From Bin87 sp965220105 (GTDB taxonomy: Bacteria > Chloroflexota > Dehalococcoidia > Lucifugimonadales > UBA3495), in the NCBI GenBank assembly GCA_965220105.1, contig OZ244811.1, forward strand, positions 3,162,001 through 3,226,000: 64,000 nt of DNA, read 5' to 3'. The notes under the pieces are model-generated. The model searched no databases and was not told where the DNA came from. It saw only the letters and a list, made by a program, of their open reading frames with translations. Within the stretch, counting starts at the first letter, position 1; each line of letters starts with the position of its first letter. The translations under genes were made by a program, and so were the position numbers. Below are positions 51,993 through 60,200 of the stretch, piece after piece.

Positions 51993-53090
51993 TTAGGGAG
52001 CTGCCTGGTACGCCTCCAGCAGAGCCGGGTTGACGCGGCCATTTTCGATCCGGTCGTCAAATCCGCAGGACTTGAGACGCTGGAAATATTCCTTGACCTG
52101 GCGCTGGCGGATGGCGGCCAGAATCTTCTGACCCTCATCGGCTTGGTCGGCGCCGCCGCCCAGCAGGATTGCCAGGGACTCGGCGGTCAGGTTGGCGCCC
52201 CGGGCCGCCGGGTTCTCACCGCCGTTCCCGGTGGCCTGGCGGTCTTCCGCTTCGTCCAGATAGGCATGGATTTCTTCCCGACGCTCGGGGGTGCATTCGT
52301 TCATGTAGCGGGCATGGAGCACGCCGAACGCGACGTGGCGCGCTTCATCCTGTGCGGCGCGGCGATAGATGGCCTTTTCCGCATCGTTGTAAGCCATCAG
52401 CTCGCCCAGCCGGAACAGGGTCAGCACGTTGCCCTCGCCGACGATGTGCAGCCGGCTGGACATTTCGGTGAACTCGCGGGCATTGTCAGTGCTGCCACCG
52501 GTAACGTCGCTCACCGAGTCGATCATCCGCATCAGGCCGCCACCGTTGGCCAGCGCCCTCTTGCGGAATACCTCCATGTGCCGCGACTCATCCATCACCT
52601 GGGTCAGCAGGAACATTCGCACTTCGTGATAGTCGGGCGACATCTGGGCGATGAACCGGCCCGGCACGTCCGCCGCCACAAACTCAACCTGGGCGAAGAA
52701 GGTGGCGAGTTGGCACTGCGCTGCTTCCACGTCGTCGGGCAGGGGACGCAGCGACTCCCAGGGGATATCGGTGGCCGAAGACCACTGCCGGGAAACGGCT
52801 TCCTGGTAGAGCTTGGTCAGGTTATAACCCCATACTTCCTTTTTGTCCCGGAAGGTGTAGGCGGTGTACTGGGGAACGCCAGCCCGGGGCAGGGCGCCGC
52901 GAGCCCGCTGAGTGAAATTGACGGATTCGTCGAGCACGCCGGGGGTGTTTTCCGCCAGGGTGGGATCGTTGGCCAACTCATCAACAGCGCCCGGGATTTG
53001 TTCCTTGAGTTGTTGTAACCAGGACAGGTCAAAACCTTCCTTAACAGCTTGTTCCATCTCAGCGGTCGAACGGTCCTGCAAAGTAGCCAT
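51993..53090 (-). CDS. Ferritin-like diiron (ribonucleotide reductase R2-like) family protein
   Basis: 365 residues, helical bundle. Putative ligands lie in AQVEFVAAD, VMDESRHMEVFRKRAL (ExxH) and AAQDEARHVAFGVLHARYM (ExxH), the pattern of R2-like or ferritin-like oxidases. Annotation as a diiron oxidase is reasonable, but the substrate is unknown. It lies directly upstream of its degenerate paralog on the same strand (95-nt gap), so they are probably cotranscribed. The ATG at 53090 follows CAGGAG. Confidence 0.78.
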   Translation of the reverse strand: MATLQDRSTAEMEQAVKEGFDLSWLQQLKEQIPGAVDELANDPTLAENTPGVLDESVNFTQRARGALPRAGVPQYTAYTFRDKKEVWGYNLTKLYQEAVSRQWSSATDIPWESLRPLPDDVEAAQCQLATFFAQVEFVAADVPGRFIAQMSPDYHEVRMFLLTQVMDESRHMEVFRKRALANGGGLMRMIDSVSDVTGGSTDNAREFTEMSSRLHIVGEGNVLTLFRLGELMAYNDAEKAIYRRAAQDEARHVAFGVLHARYMNECTPERREEIHAYLDEAEDRQATGNGGENPAARGANLTAESLAILLGGGADQADEGQKILAAIRQRQVKEYFQRLKSCGFDDRIENGRVNPALLEAYQAAP

Positions 53091-53253
53091 AGTCGCTCCT
53101 GAGGGTTATGCCGGATACTCTTGAGCAGGCAATAGGGCCGAACTGAGCCGGCACAAATCGCCATTTACGTAACAGTAGTGACCGCAGGGTATCGCAATCC
53201 CTGATGCAACGTCAAGCCAACGAACCGTCTCACGGGCGCCGGGTTCAATCCGC

Positions 53254-53357
53254 CATTACGAGCTTAGCGTGTCGATCTTGTTTGGGCGGCGAGGCTTCGC
53301 CCAACGCGGGTGCGTTTCGCCGACGGGATTGCCACGTCGCTATGCTCCTCGCAATGA
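53254..53357 (+). repeat. Palindromic intergenic repeat, family A (degenerate copy 3)
   Basis: Begins CATTACGAGCTTAGCG and ends GCTCCTCGCAATGA, with GGGATTGCCACGTCGCT before the end. The left end has diverged. Otherwise 53091-53398 holds no visible gene. Confidence 0.7.
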
Positions 53358-53398
53358 CAGGAGGCCGGTCCCCTGGCATTGCGGTGGCCCGAGGTGAT

Positions 53399-54130
53399 TC
53401 AGTTCCGCAACCCCGGCATGCCAATGCGGCGCTCGGTTCCGTTGACCAGGCGGCGGATATTATCCCGATGCTGCCACACGATGACGGCGCCGCCGACGAA
53501 GGCGTACACGGTGTAGACCTGGTGGTGCCCCCACCAAAGCGTTAGGACCAGGCTCAAAACCGCGATAAACAGGGTGCCGATCATGCTGCCCAACGAGAGA
53601 TAACGGCTGGATAGCGTTACCACGGTAAATAAAACAGCTCCCGCCAGCGCCACCCAAGGCGCCATTACGGATAAACCACCCAGTCCCGGCAGGATCCCCC
53701 GCCCGCCGCGGAACCCCAGAAATACCGGCCAGTTGTGGCCGCACAATGCCGCCAGTCCAGCGACGACTTCCGGCGTGCCGGCTCCTATGGCATAGCGGGC
53801 CAGCAGGACGGCAAGTATGCCTTTGCTGCAATCCAGCACGAACACTGCCGCCGCCGCTTTGCCGCCAGCGGTTCGCAGGATGTTGGACATTCCGGTGCGA
53901 CCGCTGCCGAATTCACGGATGTCCTCGCCACGGGTAAAGACCAGGAGCATGTAACCCCAGGATACCGACCCGATGAGGTAGGCAACCAGGCACAGCGCAG
54001 CGTACCGTCCAGCCAGCGACACCTGAGGAGCCAGTTGCCATAAGGCGAGACCTGCGCCAAAGAGTATCGGCACCGCAATCAGCGAAGCCAGGGCCCCGAT
54101 GGTCAGACGTTGCAGTACGGGTGTGGTCAC
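53399..54130 (-). CDS. plsY: Glycerol-3-phosphate acyltransferase PlsY (copy 2)
   Basis: 243-residue integral membrane protein with PlsY motifs GSVSWGYMLLV, FGSGRTGMSNILR (usually GSGNxGATN) and GFRGGRGILPGLGG. Lies 3 nt after der on the same strand; der-plsY neighbourhoods are common in bacteria, which favours this copy as the conserved housekeeping enzyme. Makes lysophosphatidic acid from acyl-phosphate. It differs in length and motif detail from copy 1 at 21561. Confidence 0.85.
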   Translation of the reverse strand: MTTPVLQRLTIGALASLIAVPILFGAGLALWQLAPQVSLAGRYAALCLVAYLIGSVSWGYMLLVFTRGEDIREFGSGRTGMSNILRTAGGKAAAAVFVLDCSKGILAVLLARYAIGAGTPEVVAGLAALCGHNWPVFLGFRGGRGILPGLGGLSVMAPWVALAGAVLFTVVTLSSRYLSLGSMIGTLFIAVLSLVLTLWWGHHQVYTVYAFVGGAVIVWQHRDNIRRLVNGTERRIGMPGLRN

Positions 54131-54133
54131 GGG

Positions 54134-55834
54134 TCAGCGCGAGCGGCCGCGTACCGGCGCCCGGCGACTGCGTTCTTCGCGCTCGCGGCGGAACACCAAC
54201 CGCAGGTGTGTGCGGTGGAACTCAAACCGCTCCCGGATTTGATTCTCCAGGTAGCGTTCGTAGGAGAAGTGGAGCAGCTTGGGGTCGTTGACGCTGAAAA
54301 CGAAGGTGGGTGGGTTGACCCCCACCTGCCGCACCCGTCGTATACGCAGGCGGTTGCGGAGATTGCCTCCCCTGGATGGTGGCGAGTGGGTGGACACGGC
54401 GTCGGCCAACAGGTATTGAAGCTGGCGGAAGGGGACCCGCTTCTGTCGCTCCAGCCACAATGACAGGGTGGCGTCCAACAGTTCATCAATTCCTTCGCCC
54501 GTCAGCGCTGAGGTGAAGCAAACGGGGACGTACGGCATGAAGTGCAGGCGTTCTCGCACCCGGTGCAGGCTGCGTTCCATGCGGTATCGGTTCCGGTTCA
54601 CCAGGTCCCATTTGTTGACCACCACGATGAGACCTCGGTTGGTATCCCAGGCCAGGCCGGCGATGTGAGCGTCTTGGGCGGTGGCCAGTTCGGTGGCGTC
54701 GGTGATCAGCAGGGTGATATCGCTGCGATTCACGGCGTTGACCGCCCGCAGCACGCTGTACCGCTCGATGCCGCGCTGCACCTGGCCGGGGCGTCGGATG
54801 CCGGCGGTATCCACCAGCGTGATGGTGTGGCCCCGATAGGAGATGGGAGTGTCCAGCGCGTCGCGGGTGGTCCCTGCGACGGGACTGACGATACTGCGTT
54901 CCTCGCCGAGAATGACATTGGTGAGCAGTGACTTGCCGACATTGGTGCGCCCGACAATAGACAGACGCAGCTCGGTGGCCGGGGGACTCAGCTCTTCTTC
55001 AGGGCCACCAGTGTCATCGAAGTCCTCCCAGTCGTCGGCGAAGTTGACTGCATCAGGATTGTCGTCGTCCCATTGGTCAGCCAACTCCCGCGTGGGCAAC
55101 AGTTCGACCAGCCGCTCCAGCAGGTCGTAAATGCCGTAGTTATGATAAGCGGAGACGAAGGCAGTATCCTCAATACCCAACTGGTAGAACTCGGAGGCGG
55201 CCAGCTCCCGATTGTCGTTGTCCACTTTGTTGACCGCCAGCATTACCGGTTTGTCGGTTCGCCGGAGGCGTTGCGCCACGGCCTGGTCGGTGGCGGTGAG
55301 GCCTTGCACGGCGTCAGTGAGAAAGACTATGACGTCGGCGGCGCCCATGGCCATATCCGCCTGTTGCTGAACCCGCTGCGGAATGTGCCCTTCGGGGTCG
55401 TCTTCCAGACCGCCGGTGTCCACCAGCAGGAAATTCCGGCCTTTCCAGGATGCGCTGGAAATCAGACGGTCGCGGGTGGTGCCGGCGACTTCCGACACGA
55501 TGGCATGACGTCGGGAAAGTATGCGGTTGAACAGCGACGACTTGCCCACGTTGGGCCGGCCAATAATGGCGACCATGGGCGTGGTATCGACCACTGGTAC
55601 TCGTTCAGCCGACCCAGCGAACAGTTCAACCTCCGGGTCGATGGGCTCCGGCACAGGCTCGATGGTCGCCTCGGTGGAGTCGATTCGCTCAACCGCCGGG
55701 TCGATGGGTTCCGCCGGCGGGTAGACTGATGCCGGCTCCGGAGCGATCGACCCGGGGGTCGGGGCTACGCTCGCTTCGGTGAGGTCTAATTGCTCCGCTC
55801 CGGAGTCGTTGGGGGTTATCTCATGCTCTGACAA
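54134..55834 (-). CDS. der: Ribosome assembly GTPase Der (EngA)
   Basis: Double-GTPase needed for 50S subunit assembly. The 566-residue product has an acidic N-terminal extension of about 85 residues, then domain 1 (GRPNVGKSS, DTGGLEDD, NKVD) and domain 2 (GRTNVGKSLL, DTAGIRRPG, NKWD), and the C-terminal KH-like domain with a basic tail (RREREERSRRAPVRGRSR). The start is a TTG at 55834; the Der core itself starts near MVAIIGRPNVG. It sits between argF and plsY with short gaps. Confidence 0.93.
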   Translation of the reverse strand: MSEHEITPNDSGAEQLDLTEASVAPTPGSIAPEPASVYPPAEPIDPAVERIDSTEATIEPVPEPIDPEVELFAGSAERVPVVDTTPMVAIIGRPNVGKSSLFNRILSRRHAIVSEVAGTTRDRLISSASWKGRNFLLVDTGGLEDDPEGHIPQRVQQQADMAMGAADVIVFLTDAVQGLTATDQAVAQRLRRTDKPVMLAVNKVDNDNRELAASEFYQLGIEDTAFVSAYHNYGIYDLLERLVELLPTRELADQWDDDNPDAVNFADDWEDFDDTGGPEEELSPPATELRLSIVGRTNVGKSLLTNVILGEERSIVSPVAGTTRDALDTPISYRGHTITLVDTAGIRRPGQVQRGIERYSVLRAVNAVNRSDITLLITDATELATAQDAHIAGLAWDTNRGLIVVVNKWDLVNRNRYRMERSLHRVRERLHFMPYVPVCFTSALTGEGIDELLDATLSLWLERQKRVPFRQLQYLLADAVSTHSPPSRGGNLRNRLRIRRVRQVGVNPPTFVFSVNDPKLLHFSYERYLENQIRERFEFHRTHLRLVFRREREERSRRAPVRGRSR

Positions 55835-55861
55835 AATACCTGCTTCTTACCTGCCCGACCT

Positions 55862-56794
55862 TCAGGCCAGCAGGAATTCCAGCACCGCTTTTTGGGCGTG
55901 GAGACGATTGTGGGCCTGCTGGTAGGCCACTGATTGAGGGTGTTCCAGCATCCCCTCCGGCACTTCCTCGCCATAGTGGGCCGGCATATCGTGCATGAAA
56001 CAGGCGTTGGGGGCGGCCTGCTTCATCAGCGCGTCATCGACCGTGTAACCCTGGAAGGAGCGGATACGCGCTGCGGCCTCAGCCTCGTCGCCCATACTGG
56101 TCCAGACGTCGGTGTAAACAACGTTGGCGTCAATGACCGCATCCGACGGGCGCACCAGCGGATGGACGGTGGGTCTGGGGCCGTCGTCCAGCCGGTTTCC
56201 CCGGGAACTGGCGGCGTCGAGGGTCGCTTCCTCCAACTGGTAGCCATGGGGGGAGGCGATGGCGAAGTTCATGCCGACGGCGGTGGCGCCCAGGCACAGG
56301 CTGCGGGCCACGTTGTTGCCGTCGCCGATGTAGGCCAGGTTCAACCCGTCGGTAGCGCCGTGTGTTTCGGCAATGGTCAGCAGATCCGCCATGGTCTGGC
56401 ACGGGTGTTCCCAATCTGACAGGGCGTTGATAACGGGAATACTTCCGTACTTGGCCAGTCCCTCCAGCGAGCTGTGCGAATTGACCCGGGCTATGATGCA
56501 GTCCACGTAACCGCTGAGGACACGGGCCACGTCGGATACGGGTTCACGACGCCCCAATCCGACTTCGTCCTGCCCCAGATACATGCTGAAGCCGCCCAAT
56601 TCGGCAATGCCCATCTGGAAGCTGACGCGGGTACGCAAGGACGGTTTCTCAAACAGGAGGGCGATCCGTTTACCGGCCAGCGGTTGCAAACTACCCGGCG
56701 CGGCATCTTTCATGTCGATGGCCCGCTGGATTATCTGGCGGGTTGCATCAGGCGAAAAATCGGTGATGGAAAGCAGGTGGCGTGGATCGGGCAT
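55862..56794 (-). CDS. argF: Ornithine carbamoyltransferase
   Basis: Transfers carbamoyl phosphate to ornithine to make citrulline in arginine synthesis. 310 residues with carbamoyl-phosphate loop EKPSLRTRVSF, the HPCQTMADLLTI motif, IGDGNNVARS and DVWTSMGDE. The ornithine loop that is normally HCLP reads HDMPAHYGEEV, so the loop cysteine is Asp. Either this clade tolerates the change, or the acceptor substrate differs. First clear gene of an argF-der-plsY run on the minus strand. Confidence 0.88.
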   Translation of the reverse strand: MPDPRHLLSITDFSPDATRQIIQRAIDMKDAAPGSLQPLAGKRIALLFEKPSLRTRVSFQMGIAELGGFSMYLGQDEVGLGRREPVSDVARVLSGYVDCIIARVNSHSSLEGLAKYGSIPVINALSDWEHPCQTMADLLTIAETHGATDGLNLAYIGDGNNVARSLCLGATAVGMNFAIASPHGYQLEEATLDAASSRGNRLDDGPRPTVHPLVRPSDAVIDANVVYTDVWTSMGDEAEAAARIRSFQGYTVDDALMKQAAPNACFMHDMPAHYGEEVPEGMLEHPQSVAYQQAHNRLHAQKAVLEFLLA

Positions 56795-56818
56795 GGGGTT
56801 TTTCAGCCTAGTTGGCGG

Positions 56819-57166
56819 TTAGTCGGCAGTGGCCTGCTCGGGTGTAAGCAAAACCTCTCCGGTGTCGTCAGCGTGCCGGTGGGACTGCACCAACCGCAAC
56901 ATATCTTTTAACTCTGCAATCTCGCCACGTGATTCGCCACGTAATTCTCCGATCTCGCTGCGTAATTCGCCACGGAGTTCCGCGATCTCGCCCCGTAATT
57001 CACCGATCTCACCCCGTATCCCCCTGATCTCGCCGCGAACGGCTCCGATCTCGCCTCTGCTTTGAATAACAGCAACAAGCAGGGCGACGAGCACCAGCCC
57101 GATAAATCCCAAGAATCCAAGTAATATTGCTTCGTTGGTGTCTATTATTCCCCCGCCCCATGCCAT
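56819..57166 (-). CDS. Membrane-anchored coiled-coil protein with heptad repeats
   Basis: 115 residues. A transmembrane helix (AILLGFLGFIGLVLVALLVAV) is followed by about eight near-perfect seven-residue repeats of the form RGEIxxL (RGEIGAV, RGEIRGI, RGEIGEL, RGEIAEL and variants), then a polar tail. The DNA shows matching ~21-bp repeats. It probably forms a rod-like oligomer on the cytoplasmic face. Function unknown. It starts upstream of argF in the same direction. Confidence 0.65.
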   Translation of the reverse strand: MAWGGGIIDTNEAILLGFLGFIGLVLVALLVAVIQSRGEIGAVRGEIRGIRGEIGELRGEIAELRGELRSEIGELRGESRGEIAELKDMLRLVQSHRHADDTGEVLLTPEQATAD

Positions 57167-57188
57167 CGACCCAAACCATCGTCGCGGT

Positions 57189-57218
57189 TTGGCGGGTGTC
57201 GGCGTTGGTTGCTATGAT
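57189..57218 (+). promoter_or_regulatory. Promoter of the thioesterase gene
   Basis: TTGGCG (57189-57194), an 18-nt spacer and TATGAT (57213-57218), 48 nt before the ATG at 57267. Confidence 0.5.
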
Positions 57219-57266
57219 AGCACAGCCCGATATTCATACCCTTCACCATTGGAGACTAACACTACA

Positions 57267-57686
57267 ATGACCGAACAATCCAACGCTGCCGAGACGACTT
57301 TGACCCCAGGGCTGGTTGGCCGACGGGAGGTACTGGTCTGCGAACACAACGTTGCACCTCACGTGGCCAAGTTGAGCACGCCTTCCATGATTCGCGCCAT
57401 GGAGCAGGCTTCGCAACGGGCAATACTGGACCGTTTACCGCAGGAACAGTCTACCGTCGGATTTGAGGTTAACGTGCGCCACGTGGCCGGCGCCGACATC
57501 GGCGCTACCGTCGTGGCGGTAGCGGAGTTGGAACGCGTCGACGGACGTTGGCTCTACTTCAAGGTCGAAGCCTTCGACGGAGACCGTACCATTGGAGTCG
57601 GCACCCACCGCCGGGCCATAATCACGTTGCCCGAAGACGCCACCAACCGGGGCGGCGGCAACGACAGCCACACCCACGAGTTGTAA
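57267..57686 (+). CDS. Hot-dog thioesterase, fluoroacetyl-CoA thioesterase (FlK)-like
   Basis: 139 residues in the hot-dog fold of the FlK branch: TPSMIRAMEQASQRAI (Thr/Ser and Glu of the active site), STVGFEVNVRHVAGADIG and GVGTHRRAII (His). Relatives hydrolyse small acyl-CoAs. A specific fluoroacetyl-CoA role is not implied. The ATG at 57267 has GGAG about 12 nt upstream. Confidence 0.78.
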   Translation: MTEQSNAAETTLTPGLVGRREVLVCEHNVAPHVAKLSTPSMIRAMEQASQRAILDRLPQEQSTVGFEVNVRHVAGADIGATVVAVAELERVDGRWLYFKVEAFDGDRTIGVGTHRRAIITLPEDATNRGGGNDSHTHEL

Positions 57687-57735
57687 CGCCGTCGCGACCG
57701 CCGTCGCTCCACACGATTGGCAAAGCGGCGGCGGG

Positions 57736-57775
57736 CAAAAAAAGAAACCGGCGCTGGGGGTGGGTAGCGCCGGTT
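57736..57775 (-). terminator. Terminator of the DUF1800-DUF1501-NHL operon
   Basis: A perfect 10-bp stem, AACCGGCGCT (57746-57755) with AGCGCCGGTT (57766-57775). On the minus strand it is followed by TTTCTTTTTTT. Confidence 0.85.
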
Positions 57776-57818
57776 CCTCGGGAAAATCGCTGATTACGAT
57801 CAGGACATTGGTTGATCC

Positions 57819-58868
57819 CTACAGGTTGAACTGCGGGTCCAGGTACGAATCGTCCTTTTCGTAGATTTGCAACCGGGAGCGCAGCGTGTCACAGACGATC
57901 AGGCGATTGTTGGCCCGGTCGAAGGTGCACGACATGGGCATGCGGAAGGTCCGCTGCTGCTGCTCCAGGTCAGGGACCCGGCGGCGCGCCTTCACCATGT
58001 CGGGGTTGGCGTTCAGCGACAGGTCGCCCCACTCCGACACTTCGGTGGCGTCCCCTTCCAGGTAGGCCAGCGGCCGGGCGTCGGCGTCGTAAATCACGAC
58101 GCGCTCATTGAGCCAGTCGGCAACGTAGACGTCGCCGTCGTTGTCGATGTCGACGTCCAGCGGGTGATTCAGCTCGCCGGAGCGGCTGCCACGGGTCCCA
58201 AAGGTCGCCAGGTGGGTGCCACCAGCGGTGTACTTTTGCACCCGGTGGTTGCCCCAGTCGGCGATGTAAAGGTCGCCGCCGTTGTCGATGCCGATACCGG
58301 AAGGCATCTCCAGATCCTCGGGGCCGTGGCCCTTGGAGCCGAAGCCGCCCAGGAACTGGCCGTCCTTGCTGAACTTCTGAACCCGGCTGGTGCGCGCACA
58401 GACTACCCAGAGGTTGTCGTCGGCGTCGAAGGCCAGGCCGGCGGCTCCACTGAGCTGCCCTTCGCCTTCACCGGCCTCGCCCCACTGCTTCTGCACGTTG
58501 CCGTCAGCGTCGAACACGGTGATCTGATTCTTCCACTCGTCGGAAGCGTACACATTGCCGGCGGCATCGGTAGCGATTCCGGTAATCCACTCGAACAGGC
58601 CCCTCGAGTTGGACTGGTAAGCAGCGCCTTCCCGGCCGAATTCGCCCAGGAACTCCTCGCCGCCCTTGCCGTCGGTGTTGCCGATGGTGCACTTGGTGAT
58701 ACGCGCGCTGGGGTTCTGCTCACCGCCGCGGTTGGCGATATACATCACGCCGTCCGGCAAGGCTGCGACGCCCACCGGCTGGCTGAAGCCCATGCCCACC
58801 TGACCCTGGCGGCCAACGTTTTTAACGTACAGCCATGCCCGACCGCTTGCTACGGTATTCTGAGGCAT
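57819..58868 (-). CDS. NHL-repeat beta-propeller protein
   Basis: 349 residues with at least five NHL blades: FSQPVGVAALPDGVMYIANR, ITGIATDAAGNVYASDEWKN, AAGLAFDADDNLWVVC, MPSGIGIDNGGDLYIADWGN and DVDIDNDGDVYVADWLNERV. No signal peptide. Last gene of a three-gene minus-strand operon with DUF1501 (86-nt gap) and DUF1800. NHL proteins often recognise ligands or act as lactonases; the role here is unknown. The ATG at 58868 follows GGAGG. Confidence 0.82.
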   Translation of the reverse strand: MPQNTVASGRAWLYVKNVGRQGQVGMGFSQPVGVAALPDGVMYIANRGGEQNPSARITKCTIGNTDGKGGEEFLGEFGREGAAYQSNSRGLFEWITGIATDAAGNVYASDEWKNQITVFDADGNVQKQWGEAGEGEGQLSGAAGLAFDADDNLWVVCARTSRVQKFSKDGQFLGGFGSKGHGPEDLEMPSGIGIDNGGDLYIADWGNHRVQKYTAGGTHLATFGTRGSRSGELNHPLDVDIDNDGDVYVADWLNERVVIYDADARPLAYLEGDATEVSEWGDLSLNANPDMVKARRRVPDLEQQQRTFRMPMSCTFDRANNRLIVCDTLRSRLQIYEKDDSYLDPQFNL

Positions 58869-58954
58869 AGTTAATCCTCCATTTGAAAGTCGTTGGTCAG
58901 AGTGGCGGCGCGGCACAAGGTCGTGCCGCCACTGCTATTTCTGAGTCTGAGGGT

Positions 58955-60088
58955 TTACTTCTTGATGAAGCCCAGCTTGGGGAAGGCGCCGTTGACGATG
59001 GGGTTGGCGTCCATGCCGAGCCAGTCCTCGACGATGCTGGTGTAAGCGCCGCGGAAATCGTAGTTGGGAACCAGGTCGCCCTGCTCCAGATCTTCGTTCC
59101 TGCGGGACGGATACTCGCCATAGAAGCCACCCTGGATGGGGTCGCCGATGACGAAGGCTGCGCCGGCTGCGCCGTGGTCGGTGCCGGAGCCGTTGTCACG
59201 GACGCGGCGACCGAACTCGGAGAACAGGTACATGACGATGTTCTCGCCGGTGTTGTGCTCCTTCATGTCCTGGAAGAAGGCGCTAACGCCCTCGGAGACT
59301 TCCTTCCACAACTGAGGGTGGGCCGCGGCCTCACCGGCATGAGTGTCGAAGCTGGCATGCTGGGTGTAGAAGATCTTGGTGCCCAGGTCGGCCATGTAAA
59401 CCTGAGCGATGTCGCGCAGGTGATGGGCGATGGGGCTATTGGGATATTCCACATTGCTGGAGTACTGCTCCGGCGCGACCTTGACGATGTCGGCGCCAAT
59501 CATGGCGTCGGTGCCGGTGGAACGCAGGTAGTCATTCACGAAGCTGCCCCCGATGGTGGGGGAGTACATCTTCGAGAAAAGGTCCAGCGCCTTGGAACGC
59601 TGGTCAACGTTCTCAATGCCGGTCAGCAGGCCATAGGTGCTCAGGTCGGCAATGGCTGCTACCGGGACGCCGGGGACGGCCAGCGCACGGGGCAGGCCGT
59701 GGCCAAAGTTGATGGCAGTCAGGACGTTCTCTTTGCCCGGGTCCATCTCGCGAGCGACGCGGCCGGCCCAGCCTTCGGTGCCGACTTTGTCCGGCTCGCA
59801 GGTGTGCCAGATGTCCATGCTGCGGAAGTGGGAGCGGGGGCTGTCGGCGTAGCCGATGCCGTGGATGATGGCAACCTTGCCCGCATCGAACATTTCCTTC
59901 ATGGGGCCCATGGTGGGCGCCAGGCCCAACTCATCATTAATCGGGATGATGTTTTCCCGCTGGTAATGGATGGTCGGCCGGTTGTCGTAGTACGACGAAT
60001 CGTTGTAGGGGATCACCGTGTTGAAATAGTCGTTGCCGCCGGTGAGCTGCAGGATCACGATGACCGGATCTTTCTTGGTGGAGGTCAT
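58955..60088 (-). CDS. DUF1501 family protein
   Basis: 377 residues with the DUF1501 signature strands VIVILQLTGGNDYFNTVIPY, HGIGYADSPRSHFRSMDIW, ASFDTHAGEAAAHPQLW and YLFSEFGRRVRDNGSGTDHG, resembling the alkaline-phosphatase/sulfatase-like fold. Family members normally carry a Tat signal peptide; this one begins directly at the first strand. Usually encoded next to DUF1800, as here. The joint biochemical role is unknown. AGGAG lies before the ATG. Confidence 0.88.
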   Translation of the reverse strand: MTSTKKDPVIVILQLTGGNDYFNTVIPYNDSSYYDNRPTIHYQRENIIPINDELGLAPTMGPMKEMFDAGKVAIIHGIGYADSPRSHFRSMDIWHTCEPDKVGTEGWAGRVAREMDPGKENVLTAINFGHGLPRALAVPGVPVAAIADLSTYGLLTGIENVDQRSKALDLFSKMYSPTIGGSFVNDYLRSTGTDAMIGADIVKVAPEQYSSNVEYPNSPIAHHLRDIAQVYMADLGTKIFYTQHASFDTHAGEAAAHPQLWKEVSEGVSAFFQDMKEHNTGENIVMYLFSEFGRRVRDNGSGTDHGAAGAAFVIGDPIQGGFYGEYPSRRNEDLEQGDLVPNYDFRGAYTSIVEDWLGMDANPIVNGAFPKLGFIKK

Positions 60089-60200
60089 TGCGTATGCTCC
60101 TTGTGTGTTGCCTGTGGTGAATGGGAGGCTTTGGGACGGAGCAGCGCCAGCCCTTTCGATTCGATCTAGCAGCGCCGCTCCGTCCGATGTGCCATCGGGT

